From a virus, in IMG/VR virus record IMGVR_UViG_3300019828_000026, positions 1 to 30,719 of that record: DNA of 30,719 nt. One strand, written 5' to 3'. Below are positions 16,869 through 24,706 of this stretch, piece after piece. Positions within the stretch are counted from its first letter, which is position 1. Each line of letters opens with the position of its first letter. Below the pieces are notes generated by a model. It was given only the letters and a program-made list of their open reading frames with translations. It was not told where the DNA came from and searched no databases. The position numbers and the translations under genes were made by a program.

Positions 16869-17579
16869 CTAAGACTGTTGTTGTATTTTAGCTTTAGCGT
16901 TACCCCAAGCAGCTAATAAGTCTTTCGTAGAACCCCCTTTTACCTTTGCAGATAGTATTGCAGGAGTTGTTTGATTACTTAAAGCTTGTGTATTAATATC
17001 ACTTTCAAAAGAACCTGAAGGTGCTTTAGCAGAATGTAATCCTGCTGCTTTTAATACTACTTTAGGGCTTGTTGCTGCAAGCTCGTTTAGTTGTGTAACA
17101 GTTAGTCCCAAGTCATTAGCAATAGAGTTATAAGTTTTTTCAGCTTCTTGACCATACTGACTAGTAAAAGCTTTCGCTACCTGATCAGCATTAGTTTTAG
17201 CCGTAGCTTGTTTCTCTCTAATACTTAATGTTTGATTAACTAAATCCATTACGCTATCTTGATTAAGTTCCCCTACTGGCATTGTCGTGGCTGTCGGTTG
17301 AACTCCAGACTTGATTTCATCTAAAAGTTCCTGAGTAGTTTTGCGTTTAGTTAGTTCTTCCCTTACTTCAGCAAGTTCAGACTCAAGAGTCTCAATATGC
17401 TTCTGTGCATGAGGAACAGATCTTAATGCATCTTCTGTGCTCTGGTACTTTTTCCCTTCACCAACTAATGCTTGAACTTCGGTCGGAATTTCAAATGTCT
17501 TTGGTGCAGTATCTGTTTGTACAGCTTCGTTGGTACTCTGCTCTACAGGTTGTTCTGTTGCTTGTGTTTCATTTTCCAT
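16869..17579 (-). CDS. Scaffolding protein (236 aa)
   Basis: An acidic Gln/Thr-rich start (MENETQATEQPVEQSTNEA) leads to a coiled-coil segment (ETLESELAEVREELTKR, about 78-95) and a helical basic C-terminus (DLLAAWGNAKAKIQQQ). This is the usual make-up of podovirus scaffolds, which guide capsid assembly and bind the coat protein by the C-terminus. It lies directly before the capsid gene and is preceded by AAAGGAGA. Confidence 0.75.
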   Translation of the reverse strand: MENETQATEQPVEQSTNEAVQTDTAPKTFEIPTEVQALVGEGKKYQSTEDALRSVPHAQKHIETLESELAEVREELTKRKTTQELLDEIKSGVQPTATTMPVGELNQDSVMDLVNQTLSIREKQATAKTNADQVAKAFTSQYGQEAEKTYNSIANDLGLTVTQLNELAATSPKVVLKAAGLHSAKAPSGSFESDINTQALSNQTTPAILSAKVKGGSTKDLLAAWGNAKAKIQQQS

Positions 17580-17595
17580 GTTGCTTCTCCTTTGG

Positions 17596-17802
17596 TCAAG
17601 GTAATAAGTTGTATAGTTTTGTTAAAGCTTTTTGGACACCTCTATGATAAGCTTGATACTCATTGTAAGCAGGTAGTTTGAAAGATTCTTCATCTATACA
17701 CTTTCTTTGAGATACTCCTACTTGATCATCAAGGTAAACCTTTAACTCTTCAATAACTTGTTTCTTTGTTAAAGACTGTGCTTTATCACTTTTTAAATCC
17801 AT
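17596..17802 (-). CDS. 68-aa hypothetical protein, likely leaderless
   Basis: The product begins MDLKSDKAQSLTKKQVIEEL and ends YNEYQAYHRGVQKALTKLYNLLP; it is helical and charged. The ATG lies only 6 nt after a consensus TATAAT box, so its mRNA should start at or within a base or two of the ATG and have no ribosome binding site. It is the first gene transcribed from the promoter that serves scaffold and capsid genes. Function unknown; I do not recognise a named family. Confidence 0.65.
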   Translation of the reverse strand: MDLKSDKAQSLTKKQVIEELKVYLDDQVGVSQRKCIDEESFKLPAYNEYQAYHRGVQKALTKLYNLLP

Positions 17803-17808
17803 ACTATA

Positions 17809-17837
17809 ATTATACCATATTTTTAAGTAAAAGTCAA
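17809..17837 (-). promoter_or_regulatory. Sigma70-type promoter P2 for capsid genes
   Basis: On the - strand TTGACT (17837-17832), 17 bp, TATAAT (17814-17809). The start codon of the 68-aa gene lies 6 nt further. It shares TTGACTTTT and the downstream element AGTAT with two other promoters of the window. Confidence 0.85.
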
Positions 17838-17849
17838 GTAATACTTGAC
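17833..17849. promoter_or_regulatory. Perfect 17-bp palindrome over the -35 box of P2
   Basis: GTCAAGTA, one centre base, TACTTGAC. It covers five of the six -35 bases and the region just upstream, the usual place for a repressor or a class II activator. No regulator gene for it is visible here. Confidence 0.65.
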
Positions 17850-17856
17850 CTATGTA

Positions 17857-19662
17857 TTACATCTCAGGAGGCATCTGCCCTTCTACTTGCTGAATCTGTT
17901 GATCCACCATTTGCTCTTCCATAGAAGGACCTGCTTGCTGAGATTGTAAATCTTGTTGAATCTGCATTTTAATTTTCTCTTGCTCTCCTGCTTCAAATAA
18001 TGCAGCATTATCTTTAATAAATCCATATTTATCAAAACCCATATACTCCTCTACCATTTCGGCTAAATGTTTAGGTGATACATGTGGAGCAATTATTTGA
18101 CCAATAGGACTATTAAATATACCTAGTATGTTCTGTAGTAACTGTGCTCTAGCTGCATAGTGTCTAGCACCTATAGGTCTAATTTTACCACGTGCGGTTA
18201 AATCTTCTTTAGTAATAGACAAGAAATCTTGCACACCAAAGTCATCATCATAGACTTTAGCTAATTCTGGTAAGTTAAGATTCCGTTTAGCAGTTTCTAA
18301 CATCATGTTAAGAACAGGTTCTAGGAACTCAATCTCAAACTGATTAACTTTATTTTGGAATATTCTACCAGCAGCATTCTGTAATGACTGTACTTCAAAG
18401 GCTGTCTTCTCTCCAGGTGTTCTTATACCCATTGCTTCTTTAGGAGCACCAGCCATCTCTTCCATTGTATTCATTAGTGCTGCTAGCTCATTGTTAACTT
18501 GGAAAGCTGCAGGGTTAGGTGGTAACATTTGTATATCACCATCTTCTTGTAAATGAATAGTTACTTCAGGACCCCAAGTAAATGGTTCTACCTCACCTCT
18601 AACTACCATAGGGGGATGGATAGTTAAGTCTAGTGCATCTGCCTTAGCATTCTCTAGGTGGTCAATACGATATTGTAAACCTACTAGGTTATCTAGTGGT
18701 CCCATACCATATAAATTATCAGGACGTTTTCTCCATGCTACATGAGCTTTGCTGTCATGACCAATGTAACTAGGATTCTCTATGTTTCTTAGAATATAAG
18801 ATCTGTCAATGATAGTTATTAATCTATTCTCATAGAGTTTATCTTCATCTTTATCATACCAATCTCCTTCAAACTCTAGTATCTCTACCATACCTGATTG
18901 ATAATATTCTTGTAGTGTACCAAAGCCATCAGCAATGTATGCTTCTGCTTTGTTTACATCCTCTACTCTAAACATAGATATAGTTTTTCTAATAGCCACA
19001 GCTTTATCAAAAGCTGCTTTGTCATAGTTTAAGTCAGGACGGGTAGTTAGTTGTTTTTTTAGTTCACCAATAGAGGTTACTTTTCTAGTAAACTTTGGTG
19101 ACTTAGCAAAGGAAGATGCTATAGGATTAAAGACAAGATCAAAAGGAGAAATCCTTTTTAGTTTAGGACCATTGTAAGTAGTAATAATTTCTTCCGTAAT
19201 AGGATCTACATGTGAGTCATTAACATACATAACCTCACCAAAAGAATTACCATAGTCAATATAGTCATAAACAAGTAAGCTAACCTCTTCTCTAAACCTA
19301 GACTCTTTCAGTTTAGTCTTCATGTAAGCTTCAATAGCTTTGCGTTTTTTCATGGTAGTAGCTTCTTGTGTAGCTCCTTCCCACTTCATCCAGTTGTCAT
19401 TAGGGAACAAAGCATCCATATAGTTAGCATGTAGATTATCTCTAATCTGTGTTAACTTAGGAAGAGTAGTTTTGTTTTTCCAAGGAAGAGAACTATTAGA
19501 CGTAGTTGTAGTATCAGTAGCAAAGAGGTAATTCCTTAACTCTCTCCATTCTGATTCTTTATTATTTCTTTGAATCCACCATTGGTTATATAATCCAGCT
19601 AGTGTCTTAGCTAAGTTTTCTGTACCAATTGCTTGCTCTATTTGTGCTACTTCACCTGCCAT
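17857..19662 (-). CDS. Portal protein (601 aa)
   Basis: The product shows the podovirus portal layout: N-terminal helical part with LYNQWWIQRNNKESEWRELR, a clip/stem region with YGMGPLDNLVGLQYRIDHLE at about 318-337, the MNTMEEMAGAPKEAMGI segment at 398-412 and GEKTAFEVQSLQNAAGRIFQ at 417-436, which I recognise as conserved in collar-type portals. The C-terminal 45 residues are Gln/Glu/Met-rich. It forms the dodecameric vertex for DNA packaging and lies 9 bp after the large terminase gene. Confidence 0.85.
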   Translation of the reverse strand: MAGEVAQIEQAIGTENLAKTLAGLYNQWWIQRNNKESEWRELRNYLFATDTTTTSNSSLPWKNKTTLPKLTQIRDNLHANYMDALFPNDNWMKWEGATQEATTMKKRKAIEAYMKTKLKESRFREEVSLLVYDYIDYGNSFGEVMYVNDSHVDPITEEIITTYNGPKLKRISPFDLVFNPIASSFAKSPKFTRKVTSIGELKKQLTTRPDLNYDKAAFDKAVAIRKTISMFRVEDVNKAEAYIADGFGTLQEYYQSGMVEILEFEGDWYDKDEDKLYENRLITIIDRSYILRNIENPSYIGHDSKAHVAWRKRPDNLYGMGPLDNLVGLQYRIDHLENAKADALDLTIHPPMVVRGEVEPFTWGPEVTIHLQEDGDIQMLPPNPAAFQVNNELAALMNTMEEMAGAPKEAMGIRTPGEKTAFEVQSLQNAAGRIFQNKVNQFEIEFLEPVLNMMLETAKRNLNLPELAKVYDDDFGVQDFLSITKEDLTARGKIRPIGARHYAARAQLLQNILGIFNSPIGQIIAPHVSPKHLAEMVEEYMGFDKYGFIKDNAALFEAGEQEKIKMQIQQDLQSQQAGPSMEEQMVDQQIQQVEGQMPPEM

Positions 19663-19671
19663 ATTATTTCC

Positions 19672-21204
19672 TTAATGTGTTATCCCGCCAAACCTGCTGT
19701 GGGTTGGTAATGGTTTACTAAAACTTAAACCTTGATATGCTCTTACCTTTGGAACTAAAGATATAGCTATCGCATTAGATAAGGCATCTTTAATATCATC
19801 ATGTGGTGGATGTACCATTACTAATTCTTCTTCTAATGTCTGACAGTTACCACCCTTGTAGTGCCATATTTGTAAGTTATCATACTTAGGTTCTAATACA
19901 GAACCCACTCGTTGGGCTTTATCTCCTAGATGTCTTGTAGGTCTAAACTCATCTATTGACAAAGGTATTCCATTAGGTTTAAGGTAACTATCTTTTAGTT
20001 CTTTTACAATCGTTTGTTGTGCTACAGTAATCTCAGCACGTATCTTCCTGAATCCCCATTTTTCCCATGACTGTAATATATGTTTGTAGTAATCTACAAT
20101 CTTTTCTGTTTTAAATCTATCTATTTCTAAGATATAATAGTTTGCTTGGTGATCAACACCTACTACTACAAGAGCAGTATAATCTGCTTGTTTCCTTAAA
20201 CTAAACGCAAAGTCAATTGCTGCATAGATGTTTAGTTTTCTATCTCTAATATACCAGTCTCCTTCTTTATTTTGTAAGACTGCTTTATCAAAGTACTGAA
20301 AGTTATCTTTATTAATTCTAGCACTTTCTGTAGTATTAGGATCATTATAATACTGAGCAAAGAATTGTGTCTGGTCAATGTATTTAGCTTTAATCCTTGC
20401 AAGTTCCTTAGCATCAAAACCAAAAGACTTCCCATCACTTCTTGTTCGTTTTGCCCAGAGAAACTCTCCGTCTATCTCTACTACTTTTTGAAAGAGTTCA
20501 TATACTTCATGTTCGGTTTCTTCTTCTTCATCTGTAGCATAATAAACCTCTTTCATGTTTATCATAGTATCATAAATGTCTCTAGGATGATAACGAGTGC
20601 CAACAACCCACTCAACCGCACCAGGATTCTCAATAGAGGCTAGCTGTGAATAAGCTGAAGCTACTTTATCTCTTCCCTCTTCTGTATATGCGTTACCAGG
20701 TACTACTATATCGTCCAGTACGACCACGTCAGCGTGAAAACCAGTGGTGTTTGAGGTCAACCCTACCGCTTTTACTGTAGCGTCTCTAATACCCTCTAAT
20801 TTGCGTTGAGGGTGGTCAACAGATATTTCAGCTACTGCCCATTTTTCTCTTTTTCCTTCTTCAGGATGGACCATGTCTGACCAATACCTACGATAGATGG
20901 GGGAATCTATTATCTGTTTTATTGCATAGAGCTGTTTCTCTGCTAAATCTGCTGTTGCTGATACATAGAGTACTGTTGTTTCAGGATTCTTAGTTATATG
21001 CCAAGCTGTCCTGTAAGCAATGAGCTTACTCTTCATATGTCCACGAGGAAGTAGGACTAATTGGTTATCTTTAGCTTCTGATCTTGCCCACCAACTAATA
21101 AGTTCTTCATGTAAGGCTCCATATAATATATGAGGAGCAACTAATTTAATAAAGGTAAGTAAGTCTGCTTCAGCAGCTTCCCTGATTTGGTCAATCTGAG
21201 ACAT
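19672..21204 (-). CDS. Large terminase subunit (510 aa)
   Basis: ATPase-nuclease motor that packages DNA into the procapsid. The ATPase Walker A-type motif is LPRGHMKS (residues 52-59), Walker B is VVVLDD (160-165) and a coupling motif VGTRYHPRD lies at 201-209. The nuclease domain shows AAIDFAFS with Asp331, Glu391 and HDDIKDAL at 468-475, giving the expected acidic triad. It precedes the portal gene as in most podoviruses. A Glu after the Walker B Asp is replaced by Asp165, unusual but seen in some terminases. Confidence 0.92.
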   Translation of the reverse strand: MSQIDQIREAAEADLLTFIKLVAPHILYGALHEELISWWARSEAKDNQLVLLPRGHMKSKLIAYRTAWHITKNPETTVLYVSATADLAEKQLYAIKQIIDSPIYRRYWSDMVHPEEGKREKWAVAEISVDHPQRKLEGIRDATVKAVGLTSNTTGFHADVVVLDDIVVPGNAYTEEGRDKVASAYSQLASIENPGAVEWVVGTRYHPRDIYDTMINMKEVYYATDEEEETEHEVYELFQKVVEIDGEFLWAKRTRSDGKSFGFDAKELARIKAKYIDQTQFFAQYYNDPNTTESARINKDNFQYFDKAVLQNKEGDWYIRDRKLNIYAAIDFAFSLRKQADYTALVVVGVDHQANYYILEIDRFKTEKIVDYYKHILQSWEKWGFRKIRAEITVAQQTIVKELKDSYLKPNGIPLSIDEFRPTRHLGDKAQRVGSVLEPKYDNLQIWHYKGGNCQTLEEELVMVHPPHDDIKDALSNAIAISLVPKVRAYQGLSFSKPLPTHSRFGGITH

Positions 21205-21221
21205 AATTATATTCTTCTTTT

Positions 21222-21284
21222 TTAATTAGACTTTGCTAGTTGATTACCAAAGTAGAACTCTATGATAATAGTCATGTATGGCAT
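21222..21284 (-). CDS. Possible 20-aa peptide between holin and terminase
   Basis: The ATG overlaps the holin stop (TAATG) and the ORF reads MPYMTIIIEFYFGNQLAKSN before a TAA. It is very short and no homologue is known to me. Support is only the same overlap design used by accepted neighbours and the fact that it fills the gap. Confidence 0.3.
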   Translation of the reverse strand: MPYMTIIIEFYFGNQLAKSN

Positions 21285-21679
21285 TATTTAGTTAATCCTT
21301 TCATTTTCTCGAATGTTCTCATAGAACCTAATCCTAATAAACCCATTAGTACCGTCATTAAACTACTCATATCAAAGACAGGTAGCTCTGGTATTACTGT
21401 TCCTGACCAAGCAGCTAAAAACATAATGAGTGGTACACCAACAAAGTGCCAAGCCATTGCTACTCCACATACCCATCCTATGAATGGTCGCCATCCTGCT
21501 ACCCATACGGTTCTATGAGCTGCTTCTATTTTATTAGTATCTGCTTGAGCTAGGTTGAGTTGTGTTGCATTAGCAATAAGCTCTGCCTCTATAGCTTGTT
21601 TAGCTTTCTCTGCACCATTCTTGTCTGGGATGACTCTATCAATCACAGTGGAGATTAGTGGTAATAGTATGTTTAGCAT
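21284..21679 (-). CDS. Holin, 3TM-type (131 aa)
   Basis: The N-terminal segment (LNILLPLISTVIDRVIPD) is amphipathic or membrane-associated, followed by a charged helix (EKAKQAIEAELIANA) and then VWVAGWRPFIGWVCGVAMAW at about 68-87, a long hydrophobic segment to about 100, and MTVLMGLLGLGSMRTFEKMKG at the end. The WRPFIGW and GLGSMRTFEK elements match the 3TM holin family first described in gene transfer agents and phages. It should permeabilise the inner membrane at lysis. It is preceded by two smaller membrane peptides. Confidence 0.75.
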   Translation of the reverse strand: MLNILLPLISTVIDRVIPDKNGAEKAKQAIEAELIANATQLNLAQADTNKIEAAHRTVWVAGWRPFIGWVCGVAMAWHFVGVPLIMFLAAWSGTVIPELPVFDMSSLMTVLMGLLGLGSMRTFEKMKGLTK

Positions 21680-21793
21680 TTAGTAAGACCATCCATATAA
21701 TAGACAAGCAATAATAGGAGTAATAGGTAATGCTACTAGTAATGCTAAAGACCAGACAACTGGTTTTCCTAATAGTCTAGCTAGGTAACTCAT
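21680..21793 (-). CDS. 37-aa membrane peptide in lysis cassette
   Basis: The ATG overlaps the stop of the previous ORF (ATGA), and the stop lies immediately before the holin start (TAAATG). The product, MSYLARLLGKPVVWSLALL and onward, has one long hydrophobic segment (about residues 12-33) and ends YGWSY. It could act with the holin, for example as antiholin or a spanin-like aid, but nothing in the sequence proves it. Confidence 0.55.
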   Translation of the reverse strand: MSYLARLLGKPVVWSLALLVALPITPIIACLLYGWSY

Positions 21794-21951
21794 ATTTTCC
21801 ATCCATGTGATACAGACCAAAGATAAACTAAAGCAACTAAAGCCATAGCAAGTATTCCCCTAACGGATAGTTTACCAAACTCAGCAAACTTTTCATTGAG
21901 CCATTCGCTTAAGCCTTCTTTAATAGCTTTCTTATGTTCTTCTGGAGTCAT
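21790..21951 (-). CDS. 53-aa membrane protein in lysis cassette
   Basis: A charged N-terminal helix (TPEEHKKAIKEGLSEWLNEKFAEF) is followed by one transmembrane segment (RGILAMALVALVYLWSVS) and a short end (HGWKI). This N-out or N-in single-span pattern is common in small phage lysis proteins. The ATG lies two bases after the Cys-rich mini-ORF stop, and the stop overlaps the next ATG. Function inferred from context only. Confidence 0.6.
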   Translation of the reverse strand: MTPEEHKKAIKEGLSEWLNEKFAEFGKLSVRGILAMALVALVYLWSVSHGWKI

Positions 21952-21953
21952 AT

Positions 21954-22016
21954 TTAGCATCCCTTACATTTACATTCTTTACATTTACACATAATCACTT
22001 CCTCTTCGATTGCCAT
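21954..22016 (-). CDS. 20-aa cysteine-rich mini-protein
   Basis: The ORF starts inside the stop of the preceding secreted-type protein gene (TAATG) and encodes MAIEEEVI followed by MCKCKECKCKGC; an internal ATG could also make the 12-residue form, with GAGGAAG 5-11 nt before it. Five cysteines alternate with lysines (CxCxxCxCxxC), suggestive of metal binding or a redox tag. I recall no named family. Confidence 0.5.
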   Translation of the reverse strand: MAIEEEVIMCKCKECKCKGC

Positions 22017-22345
22017 TATAGAGCTTCCACATCTACACCACTAAACCATTTTTTTGGCATAGGAATAACTTGGTTCTGTACATCATCAGGAAAAGCTACA
22101 TAGACATGTGTATCCCCTAATCTAGTATTCCAACAACCTGTATGAGCATTACCATTCTCTGTAGCAATAATTTCATATGGCATGTTAAGTAGCACTGGGA
22201 ATGAGCAAGCCTTCTCTGTTAGCGTTACTGTCCCTACCTCTGTTGTCATGACCATAAGGTCAGGAAGGTCTGTTTCTGCTGATACCTGTGTGTAACTAAA
22301 AGTATAAAGTAAAGAGATTATTAATAATGTTTTAGTCATTATCAT
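22016..22345 (-). CDS. Secreted-type 109-aa protein with signal peptide
   Basis: Residues 1-23 (MIMTKTLLIISLLYTFSYTQVSA) look like a Sec signal peptide with cleavage after VSA. The mature part has two cysteines (KACSFPV and TGCWNTR) that could form a disulfide in the periplasm, and a beta-type pattern (GTVTLTEKAC, THVYVAF). Such small periplasmic proteins are frequent next to lysis genes in marine phages; an immunity, adhesion or lysis role is possible. The start overlaps the preceding TAA (TAATG) and follows AAAGGAAC; a second ATG two codons later is also possible. Confidence 0.6.
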   Translation of the reverse strand: MIMTKTLLIISLLYTFSYTQVSAETDLPDLMVMTTEVGTVTLTEKACSFPVLLNMPYEIIATENGNAHTGCWNTRLGDTHVYVAFPDDVQNQVIPMPKKWFSGVDVEAL

Positions 22346-22629
22346 TAAGTTCCTTTTGGATATTTCGTTTTAACCACATCAATAGCTTCTTTCCAACCAA
22401 CAAGTCCGCCATGATAGAGTAAGTCTAGTTGGTCAGGGATTGATGGGTAAGCGACAGCTCGTAGTTCTTGATATGTTGGTGGTGGTGGAATATCAGCAGG
22501 AGTTGGAGTATTGCCTTCTTCTACCCATGCTAGGTATTCAATATAGTCAGTATTAGCTAGGTCATTAGGGATGCTTGCATTATCTGCAAGACGATTAATA
22601 CTGGTTGATTTATAATTTAATTTATACAT
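22345..22629 (-). CDS. Fibre-associated small protein with YPSIPDQLD...YPKG end (94 aa)
   Basis: The C-terminal half reads AVAYPSIPDQLDLLYHGGLVGWKEAIDVVKTKYPKGT, a pattern I know as a separate ORF or the tail end of phage tail-fibre and fibre-chaperone proteins. It directly follows the 380-aa fibre gene and is probably an assembly factor or small fibre subunit. A second, divergent member lies at 23776-24069. (Motif given in two parts by position: residues 58-70 and 77-94.). Confidence 0.55.
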   Translation of the reverse strand: MYKLNYKSTSINRLADNASIPNDLANTDYIEYLAWVEEGNTPTPADIPPPPTYQELRAVAYPSIPDQLDLLYHGGLVGWKEAIDVVKTKYPKGT

Positions 22630-22632
22630 AGT

Positions 22633-23775
22633 TTATAGCTCCGAAGTTGCTGTGTACTGAGCCGCAATGGTGTTTGCTCTAGTAGTAAATCCCGAGCCTT
22701 TAGTAAGTCGCGGTAGTGTTGTTGCAGTCCCTCCCGTATATCCTATGGTGGTAATTGCAACACCTGCGTCATTATCACGCGCTGAATTGACCCCAGAACC
22801 ACCACCAGGATAATAGATAGTGAATGTTGGTGTGGCTCGCATAGGGGTAGGGTAAGAGCCGCCATTAGAAGTGTCAGCGGTGTTAATGGCTACCCATGTA
22901 ACACCATCTGTAATAGTAGTAACGCCATCAGCGGCAACTCCAGAAGGATAGCTTGTTTGATAATACCTCTGACACAATGCTAACTCTTGACCATACATTC
23001 TGTATTCAAATGCCGTTGCTGTAGAGCCTAATTCTAGTTGGACTCCTGTGATGTTAATATAGTTATCTGTAGAGTCTGCTAGGTTTACATTGGATGATGA
23101 TACTCTATTGGGATTTGATATTGTTGCCCATGATGTTGCTAAAGTTCCTGATGTAAATGCTGTACCTGCACCCATCCACCACAATAATCTATAACCATCT
23201 CCATTATCATTATCAATTACTCCAGTTGTATCTCCATCAATTGTAATTGTTTTCTTTTCCCAAGTGTCTGCACTATCTATTGTGTAAGTATTACTCATAT
23301 CTCTATTGCTATCAACTCTATAAAATTCTAAAGTATAAGTTCCAGTTTTATTAGACTTTACCCAAAAAGACAGTGTTACACTTTCAGCGTTTGCTGACCC
23401 ATATTTTAATTGTTGAAAATTTTGACCTTCATTTCTTGACTCTATTGCAAAGTAAGCACCACTACCTAATGAAGCGTTTGCCGTAGTACATGAATACTTC
23501 ATACTGCTTGCAAATCCTTCTCCAGTTGGCACATCTGTATCTTGTGTCATTGTCCAAGTGCCTGCAGTATTTAATTCTCTTGTAAATCTATCAACTGTAT
23601 TTAATCCATCACCTGTGATTCCAGTCGCACTCGTACCCCTCTGTGCAATCTGCATATTACCATTGATGATAAGGTTCTTTGTACCCAGAGGTACACTTGA
23701 TGCCATATCAGCAGTAACAATAACTCCATCTTGTACTAGGCTGACTCCAGTTGACCCATTTATATTAACTGACAT
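22633..23775 (-). CDS. Tail fibre / receptor-interacting protein with carbohydrate-binding-like domain (380 aa)
   Basis: The start MSVNINGSTGVSLVQDG is the small repeated fibre cap seen in many marine phages. NLIINGNMQIAQRGTSATG (about 33-51) begins a jelly-roll type domain, including SVTLSFWVKSNKTGTYTLEF near 130-150 and ITGVQLELGSTATAFEYRMY near 242-262, then LALCQRYYQTSY. This arrangement is found in fibre proteins with carbohydrate-binding-like folds. It probably helps bind the cell surface. The 94-aa protein follows 4 bp later. Confidence 0.65.
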   Translation of the reverse strand: MSVNINGSTGVSLVQDGVIVTADMASSVPLGTKNLIINGNMQIAQRGTSATGITGDGLNTVDRFTRELNTAGTWTMTQDTDVPTGEGFASSMKYSCTTANASLGSGAYFAIESRNEGQNFQQLKYGSANAESVTLSFWVKSNKTGTYTLEFYRVDSNRDMSNTYTIDSADTWEKKTITIDGDTTGVIDNDNGDGYRLLWWMGAGTAFTSGTLATSWATISNPNRVSSSNVNLADSTDNYINITGVQLELGSTATAFEYRMYGQELALCQRYYQTSYPSGVAADGVTTITDGVTWVAINTADTSNGGSYPTPMRATPTFTIYYPGGGSGVNSARDNDAGVAITTIGYTGGTATTLPRLTKGSGFTTRANTIAAQYTATSEL

Positions 23776-24069
23776 TTATACTACCCCCTTTGGATATTGA
23801 GCTTTGATTGCTAATATAGCATCTACCCATGTTGTAGTGTTATTAACTGTATCATCAAAACGCATTTCATCTTGGTTGAGTAAGTCATATTGTTCTTTAC
23901 GATTCCTAGCATAGGCTTGTGAATCATATATGTTTTGTAGTCGTGTTACTTCTGCTGTGATTAATGCTTCGTCTAATACCACTGTATTACCATTAGCATC
24001 TTTGGCTTCTATCTCACCACTAATAGTAACAACAGTTAAGTGGGTATTTCTAATCGCTAAATCTCTCAT
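23776..24069 (-). CDS. Second fibre-associated small protein, YPKG family (97 aa)
   Basis: The C-terminus (TTTWVDAILAIKAQYPKGVV) matches the end of the 94-aa protein (GWKEAIDVVKTKYPKGT) and is preceded by RKEQYDLLNQDEMRF in place of YPSIPDQLDLLY. Both proteins flank the 380-aa fibre gene. It is likely a fibre chaperone or small fibre subunit; the N-terminal half differs between the two. Its ATG comes 1 bp after the preceding stop. Confidence 0.5.
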   Translation of the reverse strand: MRDLAIRNTHLTVVTISGEIEAKDANGNTVVLDEALITAEVTRLQNIYDSQAYARNRKEQYDLLNQDEMRFDDTVNNTTTWVDAILAIKAQYPKGVV

Positions 24070-24070
24070 A

Positions 24071-24685
24071 CTATGCTCCTATTTCCATAAGTGTTATATG
24101 TGATGAGTAGTCAAAGCCAGTATCACCACGTTCATTGACTCTAGCTGTATTAGCTCCTGATTTAAACTGAAATTTATAAGTTGTTGCTGATGTTGTTGCA
24201 GGAGAGTCTAAATGATTTATACTGCCAGTTTGCACCCCTGCAGTAGTCCCCATCCGACCACCAAAACAAATACCACTAGCCCCATTACCTATTGATACCG
24301 CATCTCTCATGAGTCTAAAAAGCGCATTATCTGATGTGGACGAAGAACTATAATTAACCGAAGCTATCACAAGTATCTTACTAGTTGCGCTAGACGGTGT
24401 TATAGACAATGTTAGGTCTGTTACATCAACGTAGCTGGTTGATGTTGTACTCACAACTGTGGTGGATGTTGTACTCACAACCTGCAACACCTTACCACCA
24501 CTAATCCCTGTTAGTGCAGAACCATCAATTGCAGGTAATGCTCCACTTAATTTAGAAGAAAGTAATGTGCTATTCTCATCATGTAGTGTCCCTGTACTTG
24601 CAGGTAATGTTAAGGTATTAGTAACAGCATCTGTAGATTGTAAGGTAGTGCTTCCACTTGTAGCACCCGTTAGAACTAATGGCAT
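24071..24685 (-). CDS. Fibre-type protein with Ser/Thr-rich beta region (204 aa)
   Basis: The first 60 residues (PLVLTGATSGSTTLQSTDA, LTLPASTGTL, GALPAIDGSALTGI) are a fibre shaft motif found in many phage tail fibres. A Ser/Thr/Val repeat follows at about 69-84, encoded by a 24-bp tandem repeat, then a beta domain from about 88 to 204 ending in SSHITLMEIGA. It likely forms a trimeric short fibre. AAGGAG precedes the ATG. Confidence 0.6.
   Translation of the reverse strand: MPLVLTGATSGSTTLQSTDAVTNTLTLPASTGTLHDENSTLLSSKLSGALPAIDGSALTGISGGKVLQVVSTTSTTVVSTTSTSYVDVTDLTLSITPSSATSKILVIASVNYSSSSTSDNALFRLMRDAVSIGNGASGICFGGRMGTTAGVQTGSINHLDSPATTSATTYKFQFKSGANTARVNERGDTGFDYSSHITLMEIGA
24434..24481. 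repeat. 24-bp tandem repeat (2 copies) in fibre gene
   Basis: Two adjacent 24-bp units (24434-24457 and 24458-24481) differ at only about three bases and encode VVSTTSTS and VVSTTSTT. They may expand or contract in frame and alter fibre length by 8 residues. Confidence 0.85.
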
Positions 24686-24706
24686 ATCAACTCCTTATTT
24701 TTGCAA

